DNA of 9,224 nucleotides, taken from NCBI GenBank assembly GCA_031282985.1, contig JAITCR010000068.1, positions 1 through 9,224 of the forward strand, in the 5' to 3' direction. The notes beneath the pieces are model-generated. The model saw only the letters and a list, made by a program, of their open reading frames with translations, did not search any database and was not told the DNA's origin. Within the stretch, counting starts at the first letter, position 1. Every line of letters begins with the position of its first letter. Source of the DNA: Nitrososphaerota archaeon. Its GTDB lineage: Archaea; Thermoproteota; Bathyarchaeia; Bathyarchaeales; Bathycorpusculaceae. The position numbers were made by a program, and so were the translations under genes. Positions 1-6,805 of the stretch are shown here, in pieces.

Positions 1-265
1 CACACTATAGTGTCATGAGTTGTAGCCTCACCAACTTAACTCATACGATAACTCCTTTTGTATAACGTATTGCCGCCAATATTTTAAACTCATAAAGAGT
101 TAATCTTCCAAAGACAACCTGGCATGCCTGCCCGCCGCTTATGCTTCTCCATATAAGCAACACGTAAAACCTCAACCATAGTATCAAAGATTTCTTTTTT
201 AACCCAAACAATTGCTTAAAATCTTCAGCACTTAACTTTACAGCCTTCTCATACCGACCATACAT
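1..265 (-). pseudogene. Decayed N-terminal part of an IS5-like transposase
   Basis: This is a minus-strand remnant that runs off the left edge of the window. The first frame starts at the ATG at 263-265 and gives KLSAEDFKQLFGLKK. A one-base loss in the A-run (T-run at 195-200 on plus) moves the match to the next frame, which reads EIFDTMVEVLRVAYMEKHKR and then RAGMP. A second shift near 120 gives LSLEDxLFMSLKYWRQY, where x is a stop in place of the expected Gln. Near the edge another frame reads GEATTHDTIV. Together these follow the helix-turn-helix N-terminus that precedes the DDE domain in IS5-family transposases (HTH_Tnp_4 type). The DDE catalytic domain would lie outside the window. With several shifts and stops it cannot be functional. 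The family match was made by eye. Confidence 0.7.
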
Positions 266-347
266 TCATATCAACCAATTAAAACGCAATGAACACAAAA
301 CAACTCATCCGCCCATTATGATTTCCGAGGAGGTCTATTGTTGCCTT

Positions 348-914
348 TTAGCGTTTGAAGGTTTTAATAATTTCCTCTACAGTTGAAATTTTTGCGCCGT
401 ACACGTTTTCTAGGTATTCTAGTCCTTGTTTGTGGACCTGTGCTGTGAATGCATCTACGCCATCTTTGACAATGATAATGTGGTAGCCTCTGAAAAACGC
501 GTCTGCTGCGGTGTGTCTTACGCACATGTGTGTATGTAAGCCGCCCAGTATGACGGTTTTTACGCCTTCCCCTCTGTATAAGTCACGTAGTAACGGGTCA
601 AGTCCTGTTTCATAAAAGCCGCTATAGGTGCGTTTTTCTACAATGTAGTCTTTAGTTAAATCCGGTGTAAGCTCGGAGATAACTTTTGCTCCTGGGGTGC
701 CTTTTATGGCGTGTTGTCCCCATTTTTGTGTAATTTCACAATCCTGTGGATAATGCGCATCATTGCTAAAAATTATTGGTACACCATTTTTACGAGCTGC
801 AAACACTAATTGCTGTAGTGGTGCAACTATATTTTTTGCACGTTTAGCTTGAAGTTTTCCAGTAACAAAATCATTAAGCATATCAACTAAAATTACTACA
901 GGCCTACCAGTCAT
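348..914 (-). CDS. Nicotinamidase-like cysteine hydrolase (isochorismatase superfamily)
   Basis: A 188-residue protein of normal length for the superfamily. The catalytic triad is visible as Asp11 (in VDMLNDF), Lys94 (in VEKRTYSGF) and Cys131 (in GGLHTHMCVRH). Asp52 and His54 (in NDAHY) and His68 (in WGQHAIKGT) match the metal-binding Asp-His-His of nicotinamidases, where the usual motif is WPxHCVxGT. That makes hydrolysis of nicotinamide to nicotinate in NAD salvage the best guess, although other amidases of this fold are possible. It is probably cytoplasmic, with no signal peptide or membrane segment. The ATG at 914 is preceded by a GAGGG-like ribosome binding site. It lies 48 bases downstream of the M24 peptidase on the same strand, so the two may be co-transcribed. 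No link to the AOR genes is evident. Superfamily is secure; substrate is inferred. Confidence 0.85.
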   Translation of the reverse strand: MTGRPVVILVDMLNDFVTGKLQAKRAKNIVAPLQQLVFAARKNGVPIIFSNDAHYPQDCEITQKWGQHAIKGTPGAKVISELTPDLTKDYIVEKRTYSGFYETGLDPLLRDLYRGEGVKTVILGGLHTHMCVRHTAADAFFRGYHIIIVKDGVDAFTAQVHKQGLEYLENVYGAKISTVEEIIKTFKR

Positions 915-962
915 TCTATCAAACCCTCTAAAAGGGAAAGTCAGTAATGCATTTAGGTCTTC

Positions 963-2030
963 CTAGTTAGTTTGAAGTGTATATGCGGCGTTTGTAAGTT
1001 TTTCTGCGCCGTCTTTAGTTACAAGTACAGTGTCTTCAATTCGAATGCCCCCAAAACCTACAATGTAAATGCCCGGCTCAACTGTAACAACATTACCTTC
1101 TTCTAAAATATCATCACTATCAGGTCTCAACATTGGTGCTTCATGAACATCTAAACCTATGCCGTGTCCTAAATTGTGAACAAAGCAGTCTCTAAATCCT
1201 GTTCTACCTATAATTGTTCGGGCAACGGTGTCTATTTCAGCTGCTTTTATGCCTGCCCTTATGGCTTTTATTGCCAAGTCTTGTGTAGCTTTAACGGTGC
1301 CATAGATTTCTTGTTGTTTACCGCTAATTTTACCTGCCACAATTGTTCTAGTTATGTCTGAACGGTAATAGCTAACAGTTGCTCCTAAATCAATCACAAC
1401 AAGATCGCCATCCATTATAGTTTGTCTTCTACATGTGCCATGAGGAAATGCCGAGTTAGCCCCTGAAGTAACTATAGTCTCAAAGGCTACTCCATTTGAG
1501 CCCTGCTTACGCATAGCATACTCAACCTCTGCCATTACTTCTTGTTCACTGATACCTGGCTCAACAATTTCATACGCAGTGGTTATGCCTATATCTGCGA
1601 TTTTGCAAGCTTTACGAATAAGCTCAATTTCATCTGACGTTTTAATAGCGCGAAGACCCTTAACAATATTGCTCGATACTGCAAGGCTGTTTCCGTTGTT
1701 TACTAATTTTGTTAAAATTTTCCAGTTTTCAATACTTATAGAGTCAATTGATAATTTGTTTTTTACAGAAATTTCAGTATGTTGACTTATTTTTTGAAAC
1801 AGGTTCTCCCCACGGTTCATTTTTTCAATTTTTGCGTTTTTTACTTCATGTTTTGCCTGTTCAAAATTGGTTTCAGAAACATACAGAACGTTTTCTCCAT
1901 CTTGTGGGATTAATAGTGCTGCTGCGCCGTTAAACCCTGTGAAGTATGTGATGTTCGTGTTATTTAGAATTAGAAAGTTGGATGTGTCTTGTGGAAACTG
2001 ACTTTTTAGTTTAAGAATTCTGTTGTTCAA
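963..2030 (-). CDS. Xaa-Pro aminopeptidase / prolidase family protein (peptidase M24B)
   Basis: A 355-residue protein with the two-domain layout of archaeal prolidases and Xaa-Pro aminopeptidases. Residues 1-125 form the creatinase-like N-terminal domain, and about 130-350 form the pita-bread metallopeptidase domain. All five dinuclear metal ligands are visible: Asp214 (VVIDLGA), Asp225 (RSDITRT), His289 (NLGHGIG), Glu318 (VEPGIY) and Glu332 (IRIEDT). The conserved His197 (AFPHGT) and His296 (DVHEAP) are present as well. It should cleave X-Pro bonds during peptide turnover in the cytoplasm. The start is TTG at 2030: the next Met in frame is residue 71, too late to keep the N-terminal domain, and the ribosome binding site is weak. 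It is the first gene of a probable two-gene unit with the nicotinamidase-like gene and is divergent from AOR1. PepQ and PepP cannot be separated from sequence alone. Confidence 0.9.
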   Translation of the reverse strand: MNNRILKLKSQFPQDTSNFLILNNTNITYFTGFNGAAALLIPQDGENVLYVSETNFEQAKHEVKNAKIEKMNRGENLFQKISQHTEISVKNKLSIDSISIENWKILTKLVNNGNSLAVSSNIVKGLRAIKTSDEIELIRKACKIADIGITTAYEIVEPGISEQEVMAEVEYAMRKQGSNGVAFETIVTSGANSAFPHGTCRRQTIMDGDLVVIDLGATVSYYRSDITRTIVAGKISGKQQEIYGTVKATQDLAIKAIRAGIKAAEIDTVARTIIGRTGFRDCFVHNLGHGIGLDVHEAPMLRPDSDDILEEGNVVTVEPGIYIVGFGGIRIEDTVLVTKDGAEKLTNAAYTLQTN

Positions 2031-2176
2031 ATATTTGCGCCTGTTATTAATTTGATGCTGTCTGTATGGTTTAAGGTTTGCTTGTTATAGCACAAAATTA
2101 GAACAGATTTTTGGTACGTGTTATTTTTGTAAGTTGGCTGTTTTTGCTTGAATGATTTTAATTCGTTTGGATTAAA

Positions 2177-2185
2177 GTTAATATA
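2177..2185 (+). promoter_or_regulatory. Probable archaeal TATA box of AOR module 1
   Basis: The 9-mer GTTAATATA sits in an A-rich context (ATTAAA just upstream could serve as BRE). The same 9-mer occurs ahead of AOR2 on the other strand. An archaeal start site about 26 bases downstream would fall near 2208, giving a very short leader that starts in or just before the AGGAGGG ribosome binding site at 2206-2212. The rest of 2031-2222 is AT-rich with no gene seen; a weak TATA-like CTATAAC at about 2083-2090 on the minus strand could serve the peptidase. Confidence 0.4.
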
Positions 2186-2205
2186 TTGTTTACCCTTTTT
2201 TGTTT

Positions 2206-2212
2206 AGGAGGG
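2206..2212 (+). promoter_or_regulatory. Strong Shine-Dalgarno sequence of AOR1
   Basis: AGGAGGG lies 10 bases before the ATG at 2223. A closer ATG at 2215 is only two bases away and opens a three-codon frame (ATG GTA GCA TGA) whose stop overlaps the AOR1 ATG. The spacing and the family-typical N-terminus AYAGKVLHINL select 2223 as the start. Confidence 0.7.
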
Positions 2213-2222
2213 ATATGGTAGC

Positions 2223-4100
2223 ATGAATGCTTATGCTGGCAAGGTTTTGCATATTAATCTTTCTTCTGGGCAGATTCGAACTGAAGTGTTGGATGAGAGG
2301 ACAGTGAAATTGTACCTTGGTGGTGTGGGTTTAGGTGTGAATTTGCTTATGGAGTATTCAAAGCTTGGTAAAGATGCTTTTGACTCTGATAATCCTTTGA
2401 TTTATTGCACTGGTCCCTTGAGTGGCACTTTGGGTCCAGCGGGAAATGGTTATGCAGTAGTTTCCAAGTCTCCTTTAACTGGTGGTGTATGTGAGGGGCA
2501 GGTTCAGAGTTTTTTTGGTTCAGAATTAAAGCGTGCAGGTTATGATGCAGTCGTTATCAAGGGCAAAGCGTCCAGTTTATCTTATCTGTGGATTGACGAT
2601 GATCAAGTTCAAATTCGGGATGCTCAGCATCTTAAAGGTGTTAGTGTTAAGGTTGTTGAGCAAAAAATTTGTAGTGAATTAGATGATTTTTCTATTTGTG
2701 TGTCTGGTATTGGTGAGGCGGGGGAGAAGCTTTGTAGGGTTGCCACAATTGTAAGTGATAAATGTCATATGGTTAGTCGTGGTGTGGGTTTGGGTGCTGT
2801 TATGGGTTCTAAAAACCTTAAAGTGATAGCTGTTCGTGGTACTCATGATGTTAATGTTGCAAATTTTGACTCTTTTGTTCAATTTGTAAAAGCTCAATAT
2901 GGGCGTGTGAATACTTTAGAAATTGGTAAATGTCCTTTTCCTGTGTATAAGCGGTTGTTTGAGCTAAATTCGTTTTCAGCTTTAGCTACAAGGAACTGGA
3001 ATGGCTCAGTTTTTGATGGGATTAAAAAGGTTAGTGATGATTATTTAACTGATCGTTTTGTTAAGAAAACTGTTAGTTGTGCAACTTGTGGGTTGAATTG
3101 TAATAGTGTTGTAATGGTTTCTGATGGTTCTTTTAAGAATGAGGTGGCACAGCTTAATTCTGATTGTTTTTTGAGTTTAAATTCTCTTTGTGGGATTGAC
3201 TGTTTGGATGCTATTGTTAAAGCTGCTAGTTTAATTAATAATTATGGCATGGACTGTGTTTCTGTTGGTGCTATAGTTGCTTTTGCTATGGACCTTTATG
3301 AGCATGGCGTAATTACTAAGGAACAAACAGGGGGCGTTGATTTACATTTTGGAAACATTGACGCTTTACTGGATTTAATTTGTAAAATCGGTAAAAATGA
3401 CGGTTGGTTAGGTAAAGTTCTCGCTGAAGGGGTGGCAAAGGCTGCCGAAATTATAGGTGGTGAGGCTGTAAAGTATGCGTGTCATGTTAAAGGTTTAGAG
3501 TTGCCGGGGTATGATTTACGAGCGTTAAAGAATGCTGCTTTAGGTTTTTCTGTAGCCTTCAGTGGTGATGGTCATTTGCGTAATGGTGCAGAATTGTTAG
3601 ATATTACAGGTAAGGTTGATCGTTATAAAATTGAGAGCAGTATAGGCAATAAGCTTGTTGAGGAAAGTCAGCGTTATAATGTTTTAGATTGTTTAATTCT
3701 TTGCAAGTTAAACTCTGAGGCATACACTTGGAAAGATTTAGCAGATTATTACTTGTTTGCGACAGGTTTTCAAGTTACTGAAGAGGAGTTAAAGCAAGTT
3801 GGTAAAAGGGTAGAGATTCTTGCACGGCTATTTAACATATTGGAAGGCAAGGGGACACGCGATTATGATGATTTGCCCTATAAAATCAAAAATTGCCCCA
3901 TCTCTAACGAGGGATCTGAAAAAGGTATGGTTGTAACTGATGATGAGCTACAGTTAGGTATTGACTATTATTATGCTGCCTATGGCTGGACCGCTGATGG
4001 CATTCCAACAGTAGACTGCCTAAAACAGGTAGGTTTAGGCCATCTTGCATACATTTCTGAAAATGCTATAAAAACGGCTCAAACTCGGGAGGAAAATTAA
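2223..4100 (+). CDS. Tungsten aldehyde:ferredoxin oxidoreductase family large subunit (AOR1)
   Basis: A 625-residue AOR-family protein of usual length. The N-terminal pterin-binding region (about 1-210) has AGKVLHINL, LGGVGLG and GAVMGSKNLK (191-200). Cys286, Cys289, Cys293 and Cys494 fit the [4Fe-4S] ligands of the family, and Asp489 to Cys494 (DCLILC) matches the second DxxGLC motif. His451 (GDGHLRNG) aligns with the active-site His448 of the Pyrococcus furiosus enzyme. The family oxidises aldehydes to acids at a tungsten-bispterin site and passes electrons to ferredoxin. Oddly, the Glu that AOR2 has at 313 aligns with Asn312 here, and the segment after it carries Cys315, Cys323 and Cys327 in place of the usual residues. 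It has 20 cysteines against 10 in AOR2. The substrate may therefore differ or the chemistry may be altered. It is followed after one base by its ferredoxin gene. Confidence 0.93.
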   Translation: MNAYAGKVLHINLSSGQIRTEVLDERTVKLYLGGVGLGVNLLMEYSKLGKDAFDSDNPLIYCTGPLSGTLGPAGNGYAVVSKSPLTGGVCEGQVQSFFGSELKRAGYDAVVIKGKASSLSYLWIDDDQVQIRDAQHLKGVSVKVVEQKICSELDDFSICVSGIGEAGEKLCRVATIVSDKCHMVSRGVGLGAVMGSKNLKVIAVRGTHDVNVANFDSFVQFVKAQYGRVNTLEIGKCPFPVYKRLFELNSFSALATRNWNGSVFDGIKKVSDDYLTDRFVKKTVSCATCGLNCNSVVMVSDGSFKNEVAQLNSDCFLSLNSLCGIDCLDAIVKAASLINNYGMDCVSVGAIVAFAMDLYEHGVITKEQTGGVDLHFGNIDALLDLICKIGKNDGWLGKVLAEGVAKAAEIIGGEAVKYACHVKGLELPGYDLRALKNAALGFSVAFSGDGHLRNGAELLDITGKVDRYKIESSIGNKLVEESQRYNVLDCLILCKLNSEAYTWKDLADYYLFATGFQVTEEELKQVGKRVEILARLFNILEGKGTRDYDDLPYKIKNCPISNEGSEKGMVVTDDELQLGIDYYYAAYGWTADGIPTVDCLKQVGLGHLAYISENAIKTAQTREEN

Positions 4101-4101
4101 C

Positions 4102-4650
4102 ATGGTAAACCGCCATCAAGATCGAAAATTTGTTGTTTCAAACCAAGAAAAATGTATCGGCTGTGGTCTTTGTGAATACGTTTGCAGCATGGTTAATGAG
4201 AAAACTTTTAACCCTGATAAGGCTCGAATTCGAGTTACACGCATGGGCTTATTTACCAATATAGCTGTTTCTTGTCGAAAATGTGAAGACCCCATATGCG
4301 TAGCATCCTGCCCAAAAAATGCCTTATCACAAGAGGAAAACACTGGAATTATCAGAGTTAACGAACACTCCTGCACAGGTTGCGGCTGGTGTGTCGGCGC
4401 TTGCTCCTTTGGAGCCTTAAATTTACATCCTGATAAAAAAGTTGCCTACGTCTGCAATAGCTGTACAGACACTAACAGTAAAGGTGAACCCCAATGCGTA
4501 CAATGGTGCCAAACGGGAGCATTACAATATGTTACAACTGAAACATTAGCCCAGAAAGCACGACAAAAAATTGTCGCTCAACTACTTGAAAACCCCAATA
4601 GTGCTAAAGAAAAACCCTCAACATGCAACAACAATAGCAGCAGCGCCTAA
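4102..4650 (+). CDS. Four-cluster [4Fe-4S] ferredoxin subunit of AOR module 1
   Basis: A 182-residue iron-sulfur protein of the DmsB/HycB-like type. Sixteen cysteines fall in four groups: 18/21/24/28, 58/61/66/70, 91/94/97/101 and 118/121/132/136, enough for four [4Fe-4S] clusters. The gene starts one base after the AOR1 stop. Its GGGAGG ribosome binding site lies inside the last AOR1 codons, so translational coupling is likely. Known AOR-family complexes with this kind of partner include AorA of Aromatoleum and the small subunits of heterodimeric tungsten oxidoreductases, where it carries electrons away from the large subunit. That role is inferred here from family and position. It has no signal peptide or membrane segment, so it is probably cytoplasmic. 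The last 20 residues are a low-complexity Asn/Ser-rich tail, absent from the paralogue at 6308-6799. Confidence 0.92.
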   Translation: MVNRHQDRKFVVSNQEKCIGCGLCEYVCSMVNEKTFNPDKARIRVTRMGLFTNIAVSCRKCEDPICVASCPKNALSQEENTGIIRVNEHSCTGCGWCVGACSFGALNLHPDKKVAYVCNSCTDTNSKGEPQCVQWCQTGALQYVTTETLAQKARQKIVAQLLENPNSAKEKPSTCNNNSSSA

Positions 4651-4668
4651 CTTTTTAATTAAAAGGTT
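4649..4668. terminator. AT-rich palindrome between convergent genes, possible two-way terminator
   Basis: A 20-base palindrome with a single wobble mismatch (C-TTTTT-AATT-AAAA-GG core, centred at 4658/4659) begins in the stop codon of the ferredoxin gene and ends four bases before the stop of the convergent orphan gene. It presents a T-run in each direction, which suits oligo-T archaeal termination. The placement is suggestive but the function is unproven. Confidence 0.4.
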
Positions 4669-4672
4669 ATTG

Positions 4673-5008
4673 TTAATGAGTCAGTTCAATTAAGTCAAAT
4701 TTTGTCGGTTTAGCTCCTGTTTCTTTATAGGCTCGAATTTGTCTAAGTTCTTCAGCATCATGTAATGCTGCTTCTATCATTTGCCGCTCAAGATCCTTTG
4801 TGAATTCTGCTTCATAAATTTCAACCGTTGCCTGATAAATTTTAGCTCTTTTTATCTTCCCTAACTCTACCTGTTGATTCACATTGAAACTTAGAGGAAA
4901 ACCCATATCTAAATCAAAAGCATCAACCATTTGATCTTCAAAGTTAATTTTTATTATCCTAATTCTCTTCCGAACGGTCTTTATGTATTTCCAGTCAGGC
5001 TCTACCAT
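4673..5008 (-). CDS. Hypothetical protein, 111 residues
   Basis: I do not recognise this gene. The protein is intact, has no cysteine, no signal peptide and no membrane segment. Residues 8-65 look like alternating beta strands (KRIRIIKINF, FPLSFNV, AKIYQATVEIYEAEF), followed by a charged helix at about 69-95 (KDLERQMIEAALHDAEELRQI). That could be a small beta-barrel plus helix, but I cannot name a fold. The ATG at 5008 is favoured because an in-frame stop lies 21 bases upstream; the ribosome binding site is weak (GGGTT-like). It stands alone between the tail of AOR module 1 and the dead IS91-like element and is convergent with the ferredoxin gene. Intact coding amid decayed sequence suggests a real gene. 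No function is proposed. Confidence 0.6.
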   Translation of the reverse strand: MVEPDWKYIKTVRKRIRIIKINFEDQMVDAFDLDMGFPLSFNVNQQVELGKIKRAKIYQATVEIYEAEFTKDLERQMIEAALHDAEELRQIRAYKETGAKPTKFDLIELTH

Positions 5009-5064
5009 TATAAACCCATTAACCCCAAATTATGCACTCTGTTTATATTAATAATTCACCGAAA

Positions 5065-5084
5065 GAACAAAGCGCCTTCGGCGC
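5065..5084 (-). repeat. Hairpin next to GTTC, candidate oriIS end of the IS91-like element
   Basis: Read on the minus strand, the perfect stem GCGCC-GAA-GGCGC (5084 to 5072) lies about 14 bases after the transposase stop and is followed by TTT and then GTTC (5068 to 5065). IS91-family elements end at their oriIS, downstream of the transposase, beside a GTTC or CTTG target. The arrangement fits that rule, but it was recognised by eye and the exact boundary is uncertain. Confidence 0.45.
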
Positions 5085-6260
5085 GAATTAACTGGAATTA
5101 CCAATTTGCATAATCAAAATCATCATCCCACTCACCAAAAACCAAATCACCCCCCATCAGGTCTAGTTACACCAACAAGACCCATAGCATGACCACAATT
5201 AGAACACAAAACAACCTCCCTCTTTGACTTAACAGACACTTTTTCACAACTAAGAGGCGTAAGCACTTTCTGAAACTTACCCGTTGTACGTCTGGAATAC
5301 AAACCATAATAACGAATCAACTTTAAATTTTTATCAGAAATAAGACGACCAAACGATCAATAAACTCAAACACATGTAACGTAATAAACCGCTTAACTTT
5401 ATTCTCATCCATGTACCAGTAAGTCACCATATTAGTCTCCACATTAAACACAGAAACAAAGACTCCGCAATAGCAGGATGACGCAAATAACGCCCAACAT
5501 AACCAGCAACATGTCTGGGCTTAGACACACGACGCTTAGCATAAACATAAAAACCATCCCCATGCTCCCTAAACAATCGATCAATCAAACACTTATTCTC
5601 CAAGGAACGGGGCAACACACGCTTAACCATCGTCAAAAGCTGATATTGCCAAATACGCCGCAACGCACCATACTCTAAGAAAGAAACAGAAACCCACTCA
5701 CCACCCTTTGTTAATCCACCTTCAGTGAGTAAAACATGCACGTGAGGATTCAAATTCAACCTTTACCCTAAGGATGAAGCACACAAACAATCCCGGAACA
5801 GCCCCATGCTTGTCTTTTAGCATCTGCTGCATGGTATTGCTAACTGCGTCCATGAGTATCTTAAACAGGCTTTGATCCGCCTCAAACACTGCACGGAGCT
5901 CTTCAGGCATAGTAAACACCATATGCCGATGAGGCACCGCAAAAAGCCTGCCAACCAACTCATCAGCCCATTGATCAGCATGCTTTTTACCACACTGCAG
6001 ACAAATTCGACTCTTACACGCCAACGGAACAGTTTTAGTAGCACTACATTCGGAGCATTTGTAGATCAAAAAACCGTATTTAGGATCTCGACAGTGTAAC
6101 ATTTTTTCTACTTCATTAATTCTGTACTGTGAGAGGTTTAGATTCATAACTTTGAACCGCTCCCAATTCTGTGCAAGCAACATATGTTTTTGATAGCAAT
6201 TTTGACGAACGCTATCCTTCAGAAAGGAAAGCAGCTCAATTACATAAATTCGTTAACAAC
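5069..6260 (-). mobile_element. Remnant of an IS91-like rolling-circle insertion sequence
   Basis: The element comprises the decayed Y2 transposase (5098 to about 6254) and, downstream on the same strand, the hairpin and GTTC that would mark oriIS. The downstream boundary is placed at 5069, just inside GTTC. The upstream (terIS) end is not visible, so 6260 is only a guess from where the transposase reading frame ends. No terminal inverted repeats or target duplication are expected for this family. It sits between the orphan gene and the ferredoxin of AOR module 2. Confidence 0.5.
5098..6254 (-). pseudogene. IS91-like Y2 HUH transposase, broken by frameshifts
   Basis: Reading across frames on the minus strand recovers nearly a whole transposase. 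The upstream part (frame open from about 6254, ATG at 6183) has LLAQNWERF and a zinc-binding region with CSECS, then CKSRICLQCGKKHADQW, followed by VPHRHMVFTMP. A shift near 5792, an in-frame TAG at 5768-5770 and a shift near 5761 lead into NPHVHVLLTEGG, which carries the HxH of the HUH nickase. YVGRYLRHPAI supplies the paired tyrosines (Y2). Further shifts near 5460 and 5350 continue through VTYWYMDENKVKRF and LKLIRYYGLYSRR to a CSNCG zinc pair. A last shift in the six-base G-run (5150-5155) gives the end, FGEWDDDFDYANW, with TAA at 5098-5100. With at least five frameshifts and one stop it is dead. Family IS91 (zinc-binding plus Y2 domain) is clear from these motifs. Confidence 0.88.
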
Positions 6261-6295
6261 AAGGACAAAAAACGGAAAATATTGTGGTTAATTTG

Positions 6296-6310
6296 TAAAA
6301 AGGGTTTTTA
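6296..6310 (-). terminator. Possible oligo-T terminator after AOR module 2
   Basis: Directly after the ferredoxin stop, the minus strand reads AAACCC followed by five T (6301 to 6297). A short T-run after a stop is the usual archaeal termination signal, but T-runs are common in AT-rich DNA, so this is weak. Confidence 0.25.
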
Positions 6311-6799
6311 GGGTTTTTCGTTGAACAGTTTTTTAATGGCACTAAGTCTTGCTTTCTGGGCTAGCACATCACTTGTCACTATGGTTAATGCTTCTTCGGG
6401 GCACCATTTGACGCATTGGGGGCCTTCGGTTTTGTCTTTGCATAGGTCACATGTATAAACTGTTTTTGTTTCGGGGTGGAGCATCATTGCGCCGTAGTCG
6501 CAGGCTTCTATACACCAGCCGCAGCCGTTGCATTTGTCTTTGTCTATTAGTATGGAGCCGTTTTCTTTTGATTGTGACAAGGCGTTTCTTGGGCAGGCTG
6601 CGACGCATGCTGGTTCTTCGCAGAGTCGGCATGTGACGGCCATGTTGGCTACTTGGTTGACGCGGACGGCTCGTATGCGTGATTTTATGGGGTTGAAGAC
6701 TTTTTCTTTGCTATATGAGCAGGCGTATTCACATATTTGACAGCCTACGCATTTTTCTGGGTCTGCAGATATGAATTTTCGGTTATGAACACTTACCAT
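6308..6799 (-). CDS. Four-cluster [4Fe-4S] ferredoxin subunit of AOR module 2
   Basis: A 163-residue paralogue of the ferredoxin at 4102-4650. Sixteen cysteines are grouped as 17/20/23/27, 57/60/65/69, 90/93/96/100 and 117/120/129/133, giving four [4Fe-4S] sites of the DmsB/HycB-like kind. The fourth site is two residues tighter than in the paralogue (eight instead of ten residues between its second and third Cys), and the Asn/Ser tail is missing. The ATG at 6799 lies six bases after the AOR2 stop, with GGAGGG inside the AOR2 C-terminal codons as ribosome binding site, so the two genes are probably coupled. The expected role is electron transfer from AOR2 to the cell's ferredoxin pool or another acceptor, in the cytoplasm. 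The coding strand here is strongly A+C-rich, unlike the first two-thirds of AOR2. Confidence 0.93.
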   Translation of the reverse strand: MVSVHNRKFISADPEKCVGCQICEYACSYSKEKVFNPIKSRIRAVRVNQVANMAVTCRLCEEPACVAACPRNALSQSKENGSILIDKDKCNGCGWCIEACDYGAMMLHPETKTVYTCDLCKDKTEGPQCVKWCPEEALTIVTSDVLAQKARLSAIKKLFNEKP

Positions 6800-6805
6800 T
6801 TTGTT

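Noticed and set aside
328..346. Strong GAGGAGGT ribosome binding site on the plus strand followed by TTG
   Set aside because: The TTG frame ends after four codons and no other plus-strand gene follows; probably chance or a relic.
2679..2897. Antisense open frame in AOR1 that resembles an antisense open frame in AOR2 (8006-8446), both with FKVFRTHNST
   Set aside because: Both are shadows of the same conserved sense segment (GAVMGSKNLK and VIAVRGT or its equivalent), so their similarity follows from the AOR codons.
3032..3058. C/D box RNA look-alike (GTGATGA followed by CTGA)
   Set aside because: It lies wholly inside AOR1 coding sequence and lacks a clear second pair of boxes.
4116..4376. 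Antisense open frame in the first ferredoxin gene resembling one antisense to the second (6528-6740)
   Set aside because: The similarity again comes from the conserved cysteine-rich sense sequence; neither has a ribosome binding site or a reason to be coding.
5424..5759. Separate 111-codon gene containing the HxH motif
   Set aside because: It is the middle part of the IS91-like transposase isolated by frameshifts, not an independent gene.
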